A stretch of DNA of 64,000 nucleotides from the NCBI RefSeq assembly GCF_051014685.1, contig NW_027478593.1, forward strand, positions 496,001 to 560,000. Reading direction: 5' to 3'. This stretch comes from Ptiloglossa arizonensis (taxonomy: Eukaryota; Arthropoda; Insecta; Hymenoptera; Colletidae). Position numbers and translations under genes: made by a program. Below the pieces are notes generated by a model. It made no database searches. It saw only the letters and a program-made list of their open reading frames with translations, and had not been told where the DNA came from. Below are positions 62,768 to 64,000 of the stretch, piece by piece. Every line of letters starts with the position of its first letter. The first letter of the stretch is position 1.

Positions 62768-64000
62768 TTTCAGACGCAGCAGGAATTTTTGGGTTTGGTC
62801 AATCCGTTCGCGAGATATGTGAGTTTGAAGCTAAGAAATAGTTGAGAAGACAACAAGTTTTTCGCACTCCTGCTGCTCCAAACGCTTAACCAGAATGGCC
62901 TAGGGGAAAAATACACATACCGTTGTAATCGGGCGAGTTTCTACTTTCAGATGCAATAGGAACTTTTGGGTTAGGTCATTCCGTTCGCGAGATTTGGGAG
63001 TTTGAAACTAAGAAATGGTTGAGAAGACAACAAATTTATCGCACTTCTGCTGCTCCAAACGCTTAATCAGAATGGCCTAGGGGAAAAATACACATACCGT
63101 TGTAATCGGGCGAGTTTCTACTTTCAGACGCAGCAGGAATTTTTGGGTTTGTTCAATCCGTTCGCGAGATATGGGAGTTTGAATTTAAGAAATGGTTGAA
63201 AAGACAACAAACTTTTCACACTTCTGCTGCTCCAAACGCTTAACCAGAATGGCCTAGGGGAAAAATACAAATACTGTTGTAATCGGGCGAGTTTCTACTT
63301 TCAGACGCAGCAGGAATTTTTGGGATTGGTCAATCCGTTCGCGAGATATGTGAGTTTGAAGCTAAGAAATAGTTGAGAATACAACAAGTTTTTCGCACTC
63401 CTGCTGCTCCAAACGCTTAACCAGAATGGCCTAGGGGAAAAATACACATACCTTTGTAATCGGGCGAGTTTCTACTTTCAGATGCAATAGGAATTTTTGG
63501 GTTAGGTCATTCCGTTCGCGAGATATGGGAGTTTGAAACTAAGAAATGGTTGAGGAGGCAACAAATTTTTCGCACTTCTGCTGCTCCAATCGCTTAACCA
63601 GATTGGCCTAGGGAAAGAATGCACATACCGTTATAATCGGGCGAGTTTCTACTTTCAGACGCAACAGGAATTTTTGGGTTTGGTCAATCTGTTCGCGAGA
63701 TATGTGAGTTTGAAGCTAAGAAATGGTTGACAAGACAACAAGTTTTTCGCAATTCTGCTGCTCCAAACGCTTAACCAGAACGGCATAGGGAAAAAATACA
63801 CATACCGTTGTAACCGGACGAGTTTCTACTTTCAGACGCAATAGGAATTTTTGGGTTAGGTCAATCCGTTCTCGAGATATGGGAGTTTGAAGCTAAGAAA
63901 TGTTTGAGAAGGCAACAAATTTTTCGCACTTCTGCTGCTCCAATCGCTCAACCAGATTGGCCTAGGGGAAAAATACACATACCGTTGTAATCGGGCGTGT
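62768..64000 (+). repeat. 8-monomer tandem duplication, copy 2 (open at right edge)
   Basis: Second copy of 61,353-62,767, starting just after tttctaatttcag and running off the window at gggcgtgt. Whether more copies follow cannot be seen. Confidence 0.92.

Larger units (their letters stand above)
1..64000 (+). repeat. Satellite DNA array, about 177-bp monomer, head to tail, spanning the whole window
   Basis: The same sequence returns about every 177 bases from the first to the last base. The landmark tttgaagctaag starts at 1 (tttgatgctaag at 178), 355 and 2,125, and still at 63,886, which fits 361 monomers with a net loss of about 12 bases. All monomers read in the same direction and I found no stretch without the repeat. 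Recurrent blocks in each monomer include caacaaatttttcgcac, ccgttgtaatcggg, cgagtttctactttcag, aggaatttttggg and caatccgttcgcgagat. G+C is about 41%. Monomers differ at a limited set of positions, and those variants define the higher-order units listed separately. Monomer length close to a nucleosome plus linker and HOR organisation are typical of centromeric satellites. I do not recognise a named family, so centromere function and taxon remain inference. Confidence 0.99.

Noticed and set aside
1..64000. CRISPR-like regular repeats
   Set aside because: The whole 177-bp period is repeated; there are no short repeats separated by unrelated spacers.
1..64000. Inverted (tail-to-tail) monomers
   Set aside because: Landmarks such as ccgttgtaatcggg and ttcgcgagat appear on the plus strand in every part read; I found no reversed segment.

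Overview
The whole 64-kb window is one uninterrupted head-to-tail satellite DNA array. The basic unit is a monomer of about 177 bp. Taking the phase that starts at position 1, the same landmark recurs at 178, 355, 2125 and so on to 63,886. That gives 361 complete monomers plus a 115-bp partial one, with a net drift of only about 12 bp from small indels. Every monomer I read is in the same orientation. I found no gene, RNA gene, transposon, CRISPR array or unique-sequence island. G+C is about 41% (counted over the first 180 bases).

A homogeneous array of nucleosome-length monomers with multimeric higher-order repeats (HORs) is typical of a eukaryotic centromere or other constitutive heterochromatin. 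I do not recognise the monomer as a named family and cannot place the organism; a plant or an invertebrate would both fit. Centromere identity is inference.

Layout. 1-3,387: two copies of a roughly 12-monomer block, with smaller duplications inside. 3,388-10,340: a mosaic of diverged monomer types with short 2- to 3-monomer duplications. 10,341-13,346: a 9-monomer tandem duplication. 14,281-22,072: a 22-monomer (3,896 bp) tandem duplication, very nearly identical. From 16.9 to 54 kb the rare landmark cgagtcgcagcagg marks a 17-monomer HOR of about 3,009 bp, with full or near-full units starting at 20,833, 30,212 (16 monomers), 40,652, 43,659 and 50,033. A second block type begins with the same landmark at 33,043, 46,669 and 53,041 and then diverges; it runs to 39,641 and 58,578 in the two long copies. 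58,579-61,352 is again mosaic. 61,353 to the end is an 8-monomer duplication that runs off the right edge.

The array therefore looks like the product of repeated segmental duplication by unequal exchange at many scales (2, 3, 6, 8, 9, 12, 17 and 22 monomers, plus copies 9-20 kb apart), with gain or loss of single monomers and exchange inside monomers. The short minus-strand open frames that recur here are by-products of a period divisible by three, not genes. The points most worth follow-up are the HOR architecture, a conserved stretch of the monomer carrying a weak CENP-B-box-like motif, the family of 178-bp variant monomers with its chimeras, and the lack of CpG depletion.
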